Below, piece by piece: positions 1 to 8,249 of a DNA stretch of 29,246 bases (positions within the stretch are counted from its first letter, which is position 1; each line of letters begins with the position of its first letter). The notes under the pieces were generated by a model that made no database searches, had not been told where the DNA came from, and worked only from the letters and a program-made list of their open reading frames with translations. The DNA comes from Kosmotogaceae bacterium (GTDB lineage Bacteria > Thermotogota > Thermotogae > Petrotogales > Kosmotogaceae): the NCBI GenBank assembly GCA_003444085.1, contig DLVL01000142.1:1-29246 (forward strand). Reading direction: 5' to 3'. The translations under genes and the position numbers were made by a program.

Positions 1-1554
1 GTCTTCCTCCGTCTCAGGATCTCCGATTTTCTTAAGGAGGGCGTTTCTTTCAGCACCCCACCAGGCAGGCATCTCACGAAGTGTTCTCAGCCAGTTTGAG
101 ACACCAAATATATCAACTCCAACTGTGAATACGTCTGGTCTGAAAGCCAGGGCAGCCAAAACCATATAACCACCGTAGCTACCCCCGATAATACCAATTC
201 TCTCGGAATCAACAAAATCCAGCGAAGCAAGGTACTCTTTTGCGCTTACACAGTCGTCAAGATCTATCTCTCCGTGCTTATGATCCGCTGCTCGAAAGAA
301 GCTCTTTCCATAGCCACTGCTACCACGATTGTTTACGCAGAAGACAGCAAAGCCATGGTTGACCAAAAGCTGAAACATTGGCCTGTAAGAGAGCACACTT
401 TGACCGCCCGGACCTCCGTGAACAAAGACAACTGCTGGGACCCTGTTCTCTTCAGACGCGTTGTGTGGTCTGTAGAGTATTCCGGGGATGGGTAACCCGT
501 CCCTGGCATCAAATCTTTCCACAGTAGCTTCTACAAGGTCTTCGAGGCTCACTTCAGGGTTAAGAGCTTCGGTCATTCTCCTGAGCGAGCCGGTATCTAC
601 TTCAAGAAGGTACACATCACCAGGAACTGAAGAACCATCAGCAACAAACGTCAGGAAACGTCCATCAGCAGAAAACTCCAAAGACATTACCTGGCCTTCA
701 GGAAGTTGATTGACTTCATACTCCTCATCAGAAAGCAGATCACGGATTCTCAATACAGATCTCCCATCACTATTAACTACAAGAGCAAGATAGCGTCCTG
801 ACGAAGAGAGACGAACCATACTGATATCCCAGTCAAACCAGGCAACCGTTTCGTCCTCCTGTGTCTTAAGCTCATATTTCTTTAGGTACATGAACTCGTG
901 ACCATAGTCTGTCAGGAAATAGAGCGACGAGCTGTCTGAGGAAAAAGCTACAGCGTAGTGTCTTGCATCTCCGGAATGCTCGCTAATTAGCTGTTTCGTC
1001 TTTGAAACAACGTCGTACACATAGACATCGCCATCGTTCATATCGTTTATCCTGTTAAGCGCGACGAATTCGCCATCACGGGAAACTGATGAGACGACGA
1101 ATCCATTATTCTCATACATGGATCGTGGTTCCAGATTCTGAAGATCCATATACCACAGATCGAAGAACCTCGGATCTCTCTTGTTCCAAAGATAGTAGAA
1201 ACCGCTGCGATCCTTATTCCATGAAAGAAAAGAGGCCTTTGCTGCTTTAGACTCTGTAAGGCTAATAGTCTCTTCGCCTCGATTCAGAAAGATATGGTCT
1301 TGTTCGTTGCCTCCCTGGTCACTAGTAAACAGAAAGCTTTGGCAGTCAGGAAGATATCCTATCGGGTAAGATGGATCTGGATAATCTGTAAGTTTAGCAA
1401 CTGACAAATCGAAGATGTCCATCTCGAAGACGTTCGGCACTCCGTCCTCATCACTGGCGAAAAGAAGTTTGAGATTATCAGGTGATATCGATGGTAATGA
1501 GTAGTTGATATTCTTCATAAGCTGCTCAGCTTTGTGAAGCTTTCTTTGCGACAT
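1..1554 (-). CDS. S9-family serine peptidase (acylaminoacyl/prolyl oligopeptidase type), C-terminus outside window
   Basis: The frame is open from an ATG at 1552-1554, preceded by GGAGGTG, to the left edge, giving 518 residues. The N-terminal ~320 residues consist of beta-propeller-like repeats with recurring S-x-D-G/S motifs (for example FSADGRFL, SSDSSSLYF), as in the S9 propeller that gates access to the active site. The alpha/beta hydrolase domain follows: HGGPGG at residues 379-384 forms the expected oxyanion region and GGSYGG at 457-462 carries the nucleophile Ser459. The catalytic Asp and His lie beyond the window, so integrity cannot be judged. Enzymes of this family cut short peptides or remove blocked N-terminal residues in the cytoplasm; no signal peptide is visible. 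It is the last visible gene of a minus-strand run and follows an M42 aminopeptidase by 67 bp, suggesting a shared role in peptide turnover (inference). Confidence 0.93.
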   Translation of the reverse strand, partial: MSQRKLHKAEQLMKNINYSLPSISPDNLKLLFASDEDGVPNVFEMDIFDLSVAKLTDYPDPSYPIGYLPDCQSFLFTSDQGGNEQDHIFLNRGEETISLTESKAAKASFLSWNKDRSGFYYLWNKRDPRFFDLWYMDLQNLEPRSMYENNGFVVSSVSRDGEFVALNRINDMNDGDVYVYDVVSKTKQLISEHSGDARHYAVAFSSDSSSLYFLTDYGHEFMYLKKYELKTQEDETVAWFDWDISMVRLSSSGRYLALVVNSDGRSVLRIRDLLSDEEYEVNQLPEGQVMSLEFSADGRFLTFVADGSSVPGDVYLLEVDTGSLRRMTEALNPEVSLEDLVEATVERFDARDGLPIPGILYRPHNASEENRVPAVVFVHGGPGGQSVLSYRPMFQLLVNHGFAVFCVNNRGSSGYGKSFFRAADHKHGEIDLDDCVSAKEYLASLDFVDSERIGIIGGSYGGYMVLAALAFRPDVFTVGVDIFGVSNWLRTLREMPAWWGAERNALLKKIGDPETEED

Positions 1555-1621
1555 CAACTGCACCTCCAGCAATCTGTCAGATGACTTATAATCAGAACTA
1601 GGAAACCCCTGGACCAAATGG

Positions 1622-2653
1622 TTACACGAGGCTTGTGGAAACGTAGTGTGATATTAGATCGGATGAGTTTCTCAGAGCACGTATGTGTGTTCGCTCATAA
1701 GCATGAGATGCTTCCACGCCCGGGCCCAGAAGGCCAAAACGAACATCGTAGCCAGCTCTGAGCGAAACCCCGGTGTCAGACCCGTAGAAAGGGTATATGT
1801 CGACCGTGTAGTCAACAGAATTGGCCCTTGCAGTTTCCACCAGCGCTCGAACAACTCTTGAATCATATGGCCCGTTCGAGTCTTTTGCACAAATGGACAC
1901 AGCGTACTCGCTGCTTTCAAGCGTGTCACCAACTGCTCCCATATCAATCGAGATAATCTCTTCCGCTTCTTCTGGAATCCCCGCAGAAGCTCCATGGCCC
2001 ACTTCCTCATATGCCGAGAAGAACAAGTAGACTCTTCTCTTGATGTCCAGCTTCTCCTCTTTAACTCGTCGGGCCAGGTCAAGCATAACGGCAACTCCTG
2101 CCTTGTCATCAAGATGTCGGCACTTTATGAAGCCGGTCGCTGTAATGGCAAACCTGGGATCAATCGAAATGAAATCGCCGGCTTCAATCCCAAGTTTCTT
2201 CAAGTCTTCTTTGCTCTTCACTATTTCATCAACACGTATCTCCATGTTCTGAAGTTTACGCTCTTTCCTGCCTGCATCCTCAAACACATGAACTGACGGA
2301 GAGGTGCTCTGGATAGTGCCTGTCAATACTCTCCCGGTTTTTGTGTGAATCAGACAATTCTCTCCCTCAACAGAGAACATTGTGTAGCCACCAATGCAGG
2401 TAAACTCAATCCTGCCGTTGCTTTTGAGAGACTTAACCATTGCTCCCAGAGTATCCACATGAGCGTTCAGAACAAGCGGAGAGCCTTCACCTCCCAAAGA
2501 AACAACACAAGCCCCTTTTCGCGTTATCCATGGTCTGTAACCATAACGTTGCAACTCTTCCGACACAAAACGTATAGCCTTTTCAGTGAAACCGGATGGG
2601 CTGGGAATACCAACAAGCTTCTCAAGAGTTTCAGTCAAGTAGTTGTTTTCCAT
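1622..2653 (-). CDS. M42-family metallo-aminopeptidase (TET/FrvX/YsdC type)
   Basis: This is a full-length 343-residue protein of the M42 co-catalytic metallopeptidase family, cytoplasmic aminopeptidases that usually assemble into large tetrahedral complexes and trim short peptides. The family metal ligands can be placed by motif: H65 and D67 (AHVDTLG), the bridging D182 (RHLDDKAG), the catalytic base E216 and ligand E217 (AYEEVGHG), D237 (SIDMGA), and the last histidine in YERTH (H323). An insertion between residues ~75 and ~165 corresponds to the PDZ-like dimerisation domain of the family. The ATG at 2651-2653 lies 9 bp after the sufB-like stop, with a purine-rich site overlapping that stop. 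Substrate preference cannot be read from sequence; older annotations call such proteins endoglucanases, which is not supported here. Confidence 0.93.
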   Translation of the reverse strand: MENNYLTETLEKLVGIPSPSGFTEKAIRFVSEELQRYGYRPWITRKGACVVSLGGEGSPLVLNAHVDTLGAMVKSLKSNGRIEFTCIGGYTMFSVEGENCLIHTKTGRVLTGTIQSTSPSVHVFEDAGRKERKLQNMEIRVDEIVKSKEDLKKLGIEAGDFISIDPRFAITATGFIKCRHLDDKAGVAVMLDLARRVKEEKLDIKRRVYLFFSAYEEVGHGASAGIPEEAEEIISIDMGAVGDTLESSEYAVSICAKDSNGPYDSRVVRALVETARANSVDYTVDIYPFYGSDTGVSLRAGYDVRFGLLGPGVEASHAYERTHIRALRNSSDLISHYVSTSLV

Positions 2654-2662
2654 AGTAAAGTC

Positions 2663-3622
2663 CTACCTTAAGAGACCCTGGATAATCATCTCAGTGGCCT
2701 CGTCTTCATTAAGTCCCTTTGCCATAAGAGTCTCAAGCTGCCTCAGATTAACACGTCCTATGGAAGCTTCGTGGGTGAGTTCTGCTTTTTCGTCCCTTAC
2801 AAAAAGTACTGGGACAGTGCCCACATTGACTCCATCGCCTTTTATTATTTCCTTACACTCAATATGAGCCCTTGTATATGGTGCGTTTCCGTATGCTCTG
2901 TTAATTATCATCGCTTTGCTCTTATCTGTTGCAAAAACAACTGTCCTGGCAAGCCCTGATGCTCTTTCCCCATTCAGGTTCAGTTCTTCCGTTATGTGAA
3001 CATCATCATCAGCTCTTTCATATACCTTTGATTCAATTTGCGCTGACGAATCCTCTTGAAGGTCTACCACCATTTTCACTCTGAGCTTCCCCACGCGTCC
3101 CTGGGTGAGGTTGAAATAGTTGCCGAACTCGGCACCTTTGTGAAGCACTGTGTTATATATGGCTTCAACGCTCACACCTCCTGCATCGCTGTGAAAATGG
3201 ACATCCTCGTAAGACAGTTTCGAGTTTTCTCCGACCTCAGTATCTGCTACCATTTTGTGGAGAAACTCGAGTCCGTGAGGGAATACGCAATGCGAAAGAA
3301 ATCTGACCTCAGAGTTCCTGCCACACCTGTTATGAATGAGAATCATCTGTCTTCCTTTCTCTTTCATGAAACCTGTGCAGAGGTGTATCGGTTGCTTAAG
3401 TTTGACATTGTCCCGGATTTCTATCCACATTTCAACGCCATCTTCTATCTGCCTGAATCGTAAATCTACACCCTCTACTGTATTACGACCTATCAGTTTG
3501 TCACCGCTCACTATGACAGATACGATATCTTTGTTCAGAAACTTTGAAGCATCGCCTCCGCTTCTTTCATAAGCATCGGAAATCAACTTGAATTCACGTT
3601 CGTACTTCGTCGCAAGAGCCAA
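2663..3622 (-). CDS. sufB: SufB/SufD-family Fe-S cluster scaffold, short minimal-system type
   Basis: This 319-residue protein is a SufB/SufD-type scaffold on which iron-sulfur clusters are built, acting with the SufC ATPase encoded just upstream. The C-terminal signature is clear: ELTHEASIG at 281-289 followed by the helix ending NEDEATEMIIQGLLR. Cys256, shortly before that motif, sits where SufB scaffolds carry their essential cysteine; further cysteines are at 82, 100 and 112. At about 320 residues it is far shorter than E. coli SufB (~495), resembling the short single-scaffold SufBC pairs known from archaea and anaerobes (SUF-like minimal system, SMS). The start is a TTG at 3620-3622 that directly abuts the sufC TAG; the ribosome site AAGGTG lies inside the last sufC codons, so translation is probably coupled. 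No SufS, SufU or SufE gene is in the window. Confidence 0.9.
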   Translation of the reverse strand: MALATKYEREFKLISDAYERSGGDASKFLNKDIVSVIVSGDKLIGRNTVEGVDLRFRQIEDGVEMWIEIRDNVKLKQPIHLCTGFMKEKGRQMILIHNRCGRNSEVRFLSHCVFPHGLEFLHKMVADTEVGENSKLSYEDVHFHSDAGGVSVEAIYNTVLHKGAEFGNYFNLTQGRVGKLRVKMVVDLQEDSSAQIESKVYERADDDVHITEELNLNGERASGLARTVVFATDKSKAMIINRAYGNAPYTRAHIECKEIIKGDGVNVGTVPVLFVRDEKAELTHEASIGRVNLRQLETLMAKGLNEDEATEMIIQGLLR

Positions 3623-4348
3623 CTAGTTCACCTTCTTAAGTGGTTCATTCACGTGTCTGCAATCATCACACGCCGTTCTGTAATAGGCGATTATCTCTTC
3701 AGGATCACCGTTCTTGATCATATTACCTCCACACATGAGATAGGCTTCCTCAGCCATACTGGCGATCTCCTCACGGTGGGTAATTACAATGAGAGTAGTC
3801 CCGTTGTCAGACAAGGCATCAAAGACCCTGTTTATCATGCTGGTTGACATGAGATCAATCCCGGAATCCGGTTCGTCCAGAACAACCACCTTTGGATCAA
3901 GCAGAATTACGGATGCTAGCTCTATTCTCTTTCTTTCTCCTCCACTCAACGTCGAATCAACTGCTCTGAAGAGATAATCTTTAGGAAGCCCAACAATGTC
4001 GAGAACCTCAGCGATCCTTTCAGAAGATAATTCTCGCTTTCCGCCGAGTGTCAGGTACTCCTTGACAGTTATACCATCAAACCTGCATGGTTCCTGCCAG
4101 CCAAGCGTAATACCAAGCTTTGCTCGTTCTGACACTGTGAAGTCATCAATGGCCTGACCGTTGAAAACTACAGATCCACTGTAATTCCTGTAGCTCTCCA
4201 AGCCCATTATGATGTATGCAAGGGTTGACTTGCCCACCCCATTGTTACCGAGCACAGCATAGACATGGCCATCCCGAAATACTGCCGAAAGATTCTTTAT
4301 GATTTCATTATCATCTCTTTGGAGACTAACTGATCTTAGTTCCAGCAT
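3623..4348 (-). CDS. sufC: SufC-type ABC ATPase of Fe-S cluster assembly
   Basis: This 241-residue cytosolic ABC ATPase drives conformational changes of the SufB-type scaffold during Fe-S cluster assembly. Walker A is GNNGVGKST at 34-42, the ABC signature LSGGERKR starts at 134, and Walker B VVVLDEPDSGID runs 154-165, followed by the H-loop ITHRE. The D-S-G-(I/L)-D after Walker B is typical of SufC rather than of importer ATPases, and there is no membrane partner. The ATG at 4346-4348 follows GGAGG at good spacing. The C-terminal tail contains a CxxC (CDDC), which is not part of the usual SufC core. It is directly followed, with no spacer, by the short SufB-like gene, and the pair sits downstream of minDE-yjbQ. 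Confidence 0.95.
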   Translation of the reverse strand: MLELRSVSLQRDDNEIIKNLSAVFRDGHVYAVLGNNGVGKSTLAYIIMGLESYRNYSGSVVFNGQAIDDFTVSERAKLGITLGWQEPCRFDGITVKEYLTLGGKRELSSERIAEVLDIVGLPKDYLFRAVDSTLSGGERKRIELASVILLDPKVVVLDEPDSGIDLMSTSMINRVFDALSDNGTTLIVITHREEIASMAEEAYLMCGGNMIKNGDPEEIIAYYRTACDDCRHVNEPLKKVN

Positions 4349-4404
4349 TACATACCTCCATCAAATAGATACCACAAAAGCAAGACGACATTGAGAGCAT
4401 CACT

Positions 4405-4800
4405 TCATCCGATGATCTTGACAAGAAACTTCCTTGAACGGGGACCATCAAACTCGCAGAAATAGATAGATTGCCAGGTACCCAGTATAATCCCACCATT
4501 CTGAACAATCAGGTTAGCTGAACTACCAATTATCGAAGCCTTTATATGGGCATCGGAGTTTCCTTCACCATGGTCAAACGGATATGTTCTTGGGATCATG
4601 TCTCTAAGAAACCTGACTATATCGCTCTTCACTGAAGGATCTGCTCCTTCATTAATTGTAATTCCTGCGGTCGTATGAGGACAGTAAACAACTGCGATTC
4701 CATCATTTATGACCGCTTTTGCGATTATTGTCTTCACCTGTTCTGTTATGTCAATCAGGCATTCTCTTGAAGGGGTTTTGATTCTCTGTTCTGTCATCAT
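4405..4800 (-). CDS. yjbQ: YjbQ family protein (UPF0047)
   Basis: This 131-residue protein belongs to the YjbQ/UPF0047 family, a small trimeric fold for which weak thiamine-phosphate synthase activity has been reported in E. coli; the physiological role is uncertain. The conserved family blocks are present: YCPHTTAGITINEGAD at 39-54, DHGEGNSDAHIKAS at 76-89, and LGTWQSIYFCEFDGPR at 106-121. The histidines of these blocks form the presumed active site. The start is one of two consecutive ATG codons at 4795-4800, with only a weak ribosome site, 3 bp after the minE stop, so translation may be coupled to minE. Its position between cell-division and Fe-S genes does not suggest a specific function. 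Confidence 0.92.
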   Translation of the reverse strand: MMTEQRIKTPSRECLIDITEQVKTIIAKAVINDGIAVVYCPHTTAGITINEGADPSVKSDIVRFLRDMIPRTYPFDHGEGNSDAHIKASIIGSSANLIVQNGGIILGTWQSIYFCEFDGPRSRKFLVKIIG

Positions 4801-4803
4801 CGC

Positions 4804-5079
4804 TCAGTGAAAGACCACGTTTGTTATTATTACCACGTAACCATTATGCTCCTCGAACTGAACCTTCACGTTTTCCTCTTTGACTTTGAAGCGCTGAGCT
4901 ACGTATCCCTTGATCTGAGTGACCACATCTGTTTCGCTACTCTTGAGAAGCTCAGCTGGAATCACTTCCTGTACAGGAACTGACCTTCTTCTGCCAGTAA
5001 CTATGCTGTCGAGTCTGTCTTTAGCTTCTTTTCTGCTTTGTGCCTTCTTCTTTCTTCTAAATAAGCCAAAAAACATCAT
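4804..5079 (-). CDS. minE: MinE cell-division topological specificity factor
   Basis: This encodes a protein of about 91 residues, the usual MinE length. MinE stimulates the ATPase of membrane-bound MinD and sets the pole-to-pole pattern that restricts FtsZ assembly to midcell. The N-terminus MFFGLFRRKKK is an amphipathic, positively charged membrane-targeting segment; the following KEAKDRLDSIV matches the MinD-contact helix of the family; the remainder fits the topological-specificity beta domain ending in hydrophobic strands. I choose the ATG pair at 5074-5079 because AAAGGGGTG lies 4-8 nt upstream. An ATG at 5101-5103 in the same frame would give 8 more residues but overlaps the end of minD and has no suitable ribosome site. 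It follows minD by 10 bp. MinC is not in the window. Confidence 0.92.
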   Translation of the reverse strand: MMFFGLFRRKKKAQSRKEAKDRLDSIVTGRRRSVPVQEVIPAELLKSSETDVVTQIKGYVAQRFKVKEENVKVQFEEHNGYVVIITNVVFH

Positions 5080-5089
5080 CGTCACCCCT

Positions 5090-5905
5090 TTAATTGCGTC
5101 CAAAGATGCGTTTGAAGAACTCTCGGAAACCCCTTGATCCGCCGTAGATCAGGTCCTTATCGATTGAGATCATCTCGCCTTTTAATCTCAGCGCAATGTT
5201 GCTGAAAACATGGGCAATCATGTGTTCCTGGTTACCGTTTAGAGTTATTGGATTTCCGGTATTCGTGGCAACGATGACATCCTCGCTATCAGGGATTATT
5301 CCGACAAGCTCTATAGCCAGATTCTCCTGGATATCGTCTTTCGTCAGCATATCGCCCCTCTTGACCATGTTAGGCTTGAATCGATTTATAATCAGTCTTA
5401 TGTCATCCTCGGCCATTCCTGCGTTTTCTAGCAAACCAATTACTCTATCTGCATCAGTAATGGCAGGCAATTCAGGAGTCGTAACTACCAACGCATGATC
5501 TGCCGCGGCAACAGCATTTCTGAAACCTCTCTCGATTCCGGCAGGGGAATCAACGATAATGAAATCAAACTTTGGATAGAGTTCCGCAACAATTCGTCTC
5601 ATGTCGTCAGGAGAAAGCATCTCTTTGGTGGCGATTTGCGAAGCAGCAAGCAAGAAGAGATTCTTCATCTGCTTGTGTCTCACGAGCGCCTCAAGGGCGG
5701 TGACTTTCCCGTTGACAACGTCAAGTATCGTGTGTACTACCCTGTTTTCCAGCCCCAGTGTTAGGTCCAGATTCTTCAGCCCAATATCTGCATCAATTAG
5801 ACAGACCTTATCGCCTTTGGCAGCCAGCGCAGCGCCCAGTGTGGCGGATATTGTGGTTTTACCCACACCGCCCTTCCCAGAGGTAACGACGTATGTCTTG
5901 GCCAT
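5090..5905 (-). CDS. minD: MinD septum-site-determining ATPase
   Basis: A 271-residue ParA/MinD-type ATPase that binds the membrane when ATP-loaded, recruits MinC and is released by MinE. The deviant Walker A motif KGGVGKTT is at 11-18, with the signature lysine K11; switch I LIDADIGLKNLD is at 36-47 and the Walker B-like FIIVDSPAG is near residue 117. The C-terminus ends in GFREFFKRIFGRN, the short amphipathic membrane-targeting helix that separates MinD from soluble ParA relatives. The ATG at 5903-5905 is preceded by GGAGGT. A promoter with a perfect -35 lies immediately upstream, so minDE can be transcribed independently of the preceding methyltransferase gene. Confidence 0.97.
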   Translation of the reverse strand: MAKTYVVTSGKGGVGKTTISATLGAALAAKGDKVCLIDADIGLKNLDLTLGLENRVVHTILDVVNGKVTALEALVRHKQMKNLFLLAASQIATKEMLSPDDMRRIVAELYPKFDFIIVDSPAGIERGFRNAVAAADHALVVTTPELPAITDADRVIGLLENAGMAEDDIRLIINRFKPNMVKRGDMLTKDDIQENLAIELVGIIPDSEDVIVATNTGNPITLNGNQEHMIAHVFSNIALRLKGEMISIDKDLIYGGSRGFREFFKRIFGRN

Positions 5906-5938
5906 TCGAACCTACCTCCAATTCTTTTCCCTAAGGGG

Positions 5939-5969
5939 ATTATACATTATCTGTTGTTTTCTATGTCAA
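5939..5969 (-). promoter_or_regulatory. Promoter of the minD-minE-yjbQ-suf run
   Basis: Read on the minus strand, TTGACA (5969-5964) and TATAAT (5944-5939) are both perfect consensus hexamers, separated by 19 bp, longer than the optimal 17. The -35 box overlaps the stop codon of the upstream methyltransferase gene (5966-5968). Expected start of transcription is near 5932, about 27 nt before the minD ATG. Confidence 0.75.
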
Positions 5970-7144
5970 AAGGCAGCCAGCGGTGTTATCGCAAAAGCCT
6001 TGAATTTCAAGTAATTGGACTCTTTGACTGGATCTGCCACTGGATGATCAGGCGGTTGGCCGCATGACAGCAGCTGCACCCCAACAGTCTTGTTATCCTG
6101 AAATGCCTCAGACAGCATATTGTCCCATGAACCTTTGGAGATCAATTGGCTACATGATGCTGTTGCCAGTACCCCACCACTCTTAATCGCTTTTATTGCT
6201 CTAAGGTTCAGCTCTTTATAACCTCTCAGTGCATTCTCAATAGTTGTGCGCGATTTTACCAAAGAAGGGGGATCAACGATTACAGCATCAAAACTCCCTG
6301 ATTCAACTTCTCTCAAGTAGTCAAAGGCATTCTTGTTTGAGAAATTGACCTTTCCTTCGAATCCGTTAATTCTCATTGTTTCTCGAGCAACTCCAAGAGC
6401 TCTCTCGGAGATATCAACAACCTCGCAAGACTTTGCTCCCGCAGCAAGTGCATGAACTGAGAAATTCCCCGAGTAAGCAAACATATCCAGGACGGTACTG
6501 TCACGGAAATACGCTGCCACCTGTTGAGCATTCTCCACTTGATCAAGAAAGAAACCTGTCTTCTGTCCCTTGAGATCTGCAAGGAACTTAAGCCCGTGAA
6601 CTTCAAACGGAATAATTATCGGACCGCTCCTGAAGAGCCACTCATGTATCTCCTCCATCCCTTCTTTGTCGAGGAAAGAGCCATCCGTCTTCTCGTATAT
6701 TCCTTTCGGCTGAAGAACCTTAACAAGAGCACCTACAATCTGCTCCTTCATCCTCGCCATCCCCAGCGTAGATATCTGAATAACGAGATAATCGGAAAAC
6801 TTGTCTACTATAAGCCCGGGCAGTCCATCGGATTCACCAAAGACAACACGTATGGAACGTCTACCAGGTAAGGTTTTTTTTCTCAATCGAATAGCACGTT
6901 CGATCTTCGATCCAAAGAAGGTTTCATCGATCTGATGCCGTAATCTGGAGATAATCCTGACACGGATTAACGATGATGAGTTTATGTAGCCAATTCCTAA
7001 GAATTGCTTTGAATGAGTAAAAACATCGACGAGTCCTCCGTCATCAGCCTGATCTTGAGTTTCTATTTCATTTGCATAGATCCAGGAATGACCGTTCGCC
7101 AGTTCTTTTCTGACATCCTTCCTTAGAAATACCCGTGCTCTCAC
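5966..7144 (-). CDS. rlmI: Class I SAM-dependent 23S rRNA methyltransferase, RlmI/RlmK-I type with PUA domain
   Basis: A 392-residue RNA methyltransferase. The N-terminal ~75 residues form a PUA RNA-binding domain beginning with the basic segment RARVFLRKDVRKELANGHSW. A linker EEHE domain follows, then the Rossmann methyltransferase core: GQKTGFFLDQ (193-202), motif I VLDMFAYSGNF (218-228), acidic VVDIS (242-246), motif IV VIVDPPSL (288-295) and motif VI ATASCS with Cys331. This is the layout of RlmI, which makes m5C at position 1962 of 23S rRNA; the precise target here is inferred from family. The start is a GTG at 7142-7144 overlapping the stop of the upstream dehydrogenase gene by 4 nt, implying translational coupling. 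Confidence 0.93.
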   Translation of the reverse strand: MRARVFLRKDVRKELANGHSWIYANEIETQDQADDGGLVDVFTHSKQFLGIGYINSSSLIRVRIISRLRHQIDETFFGSKIERAIRLRKKTLPGRRSIRVVFGESDGLPGLIVDKFSDYLVIQISTLGMARMKEQIVGALVKVLQPKGIYEKTDGSFLDKEGMEEIHEWLFRSGPIIIPFEVHGLKFLADLKGQKTGFFLDQVENAQQVAAYFRDSTVLDMFAYSGNFSVHALAAGAKSCEVVDISERALGVARETMRINGFEGKVNFSNKNAFDYLREVESGSFDAVIVDPPSLVKSRTTIENALRGYKELNLRAIKAIKSGGVLATASCSQLISKGSWDNMLSEAFQDNKTVGVQLLSCGQPPDHPVADPVKESNYLKFKAFAITPLAAF

Positions 7145-8247
7145 TTCCCACCTGCTCTTTTGTAAAGGTTCTCGAAAAACTCCCTATCGAAATCTCCCGG
7201 AGTCCTTTTGTAATGAGAGCTGTTCACTACTGCTGCTGACCAGTCTCGAGCCTCTTCCTCAGTAATGGTTGGCATGAGATCATAGACTCCAAATGATCCC
7301 AGGAAAGCCTCCAGCTCTTCGATGGAAGCAAACGGTTCTATTGCGTTACTAACCCTTCTTGCTTCCTTTCTTGACACATGTCTAAGAACTCCTACCAGAA
7401 ACAATGAATTAGCTAACCCGTGTTTTATTTCTTTATGAACAGAAAGAGGATAACCTGCCGGATGAACAACAGAAGTACCTGTATGCGCAATCACCATTCC
7501 TGCCAGCATTGCGGCATACTGGAGTTCTCCTCTCATTTGAATGTCGTCAGGACTCGACAGCACCGATGAGAGAGTTCCTTTGATTGTTGCCACAGCCTTG
7601 CTGGCGAGGCTCTTTACCAGGGGATTCGCTCCAGCATTGATAAGCTCACCTTCAACTGCATGAGAAAGTGCATCCAACGCCGTTGATATAGTTACATGTT
7701 CATTCATCGTGGTAGTATATACGGGATCAAGAAACGCTTTCACCGGGAAATTCCTGGTCGCAGAGATGCCAGACTTGTTTCCTTCATCGTCCGTCAATAC
7801 AGCAAACTGAGTGACTTCACTTCCCGTTCCTGAGGTAGTTGGAACGGCAATAGTGCTGTAAGCTGGCCATCGGTCTGGGTCATCATAGAGTTGCTCGATA
7901 GACAAGTTTTCGTTGGCTGCAAGCATTGCTATTGCTTTTCCTGCATCAAGGGGGCTTCCTCCACCGATCGCAATCACTAAATCACATGCTTCTCGGTTCA
8001 TTAGCATCGCGGCCCTTCTGATTGTCTCGAAAGAGGGATTCTCCTCTACTTCATCGAACAAGGAATAGGACATCTTCTGCACCGTCAGCGCTTTTGTCAC
8101 ATCATGTAGCGCGCCAGAAACCCGAGCAGAGCGCTTACCAGTAACCAGAAGCGCTTTCGTCCCAGCCTCACTGAGAGCCTCGGAGTTCTTCTGAACCGAC
8201 CCCTGTCCAAAGAATACTGCTGTCGGCATGTAGTATCTCCACATCAT
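7141..8247 (-). CDS. Iron-containing (group III) alcohol dehydrogenase
   Basis: A 368-residue group III metal-dependent alcohol dehydrogenase, related to FucO and 1,3-propanediol dehydrogenases, interconverting alcohols and aldehydes with NAD(P). The cofactor loop GGGSPLDAGK is at 95-104 and PTTSGTGSE at 136-144. The metal ligands are recognisable as D192 and H196 (DALSH), H262 (VVHPAGY) and H276 (KHGLAN). The residue four after H262, a histidine in FucO, is tyrosine here (Y266). The frame opens at GTG 8251-8253 followed by three ATG codons; the ribosome site GGGAG at 8253-8257 favours an ATG at 8247 or 8244. It overlaps the csaB stop and the next gene, so the three genes form one transcription unit. 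The substrate cannot be predicted. Confidence 0.93.
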   Translation of the reverse strand: MMWRYYMPTAVFFGQGSVQKNSEALSEAGTKALLVTGKRSARVSGALHDVTKALTVQKMSYSLFDEVEENPSFETIRRAAMLMNREACDLVIAIGGGSPLDAGKAIAMLAANENLSIEQLYDDPDRWPAYSTIAVPTTSGTGSEVTQFAVLTDDEGNKSGISATRNFPVKAFLDPVYTTTMNEHVTISTALDALSHAVEGELINAGANPLVKSLASKAVATIKGTLSSVLSSPDDIQMRGELQYAAMLAGMVIAHTGTSVVHPAGYPLSVHKEIKHGLANSLFLVGVLRHVSRKEARRVSNAIEPFASIEELEAFLGSFGVYDLMPTITEEEARDWSAAVVNSSHYKRTPGDFDREFFENLYKRAGGK

Positions 8248-8249
8248 CA

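Noticed and set aside
1672..2112. 146-codon minus-strand ORF inside the M42 peptidase gene
   Set aside because: It is a frame shadow of a gene that carries all catalytic motifs in the main frame.
5928..5938. Short inverted repeat TCCC-TAAG-GGGA between the minD promoter and start
   Set aside because: A 4-bp stem is too short to support an operator or hairpin claim.
5601..6014. 137-codon plus-strand ORF opposite minD
   Set aside because: It is antisense to the conserved N-terminal half of minD and runs through the minD promoter.
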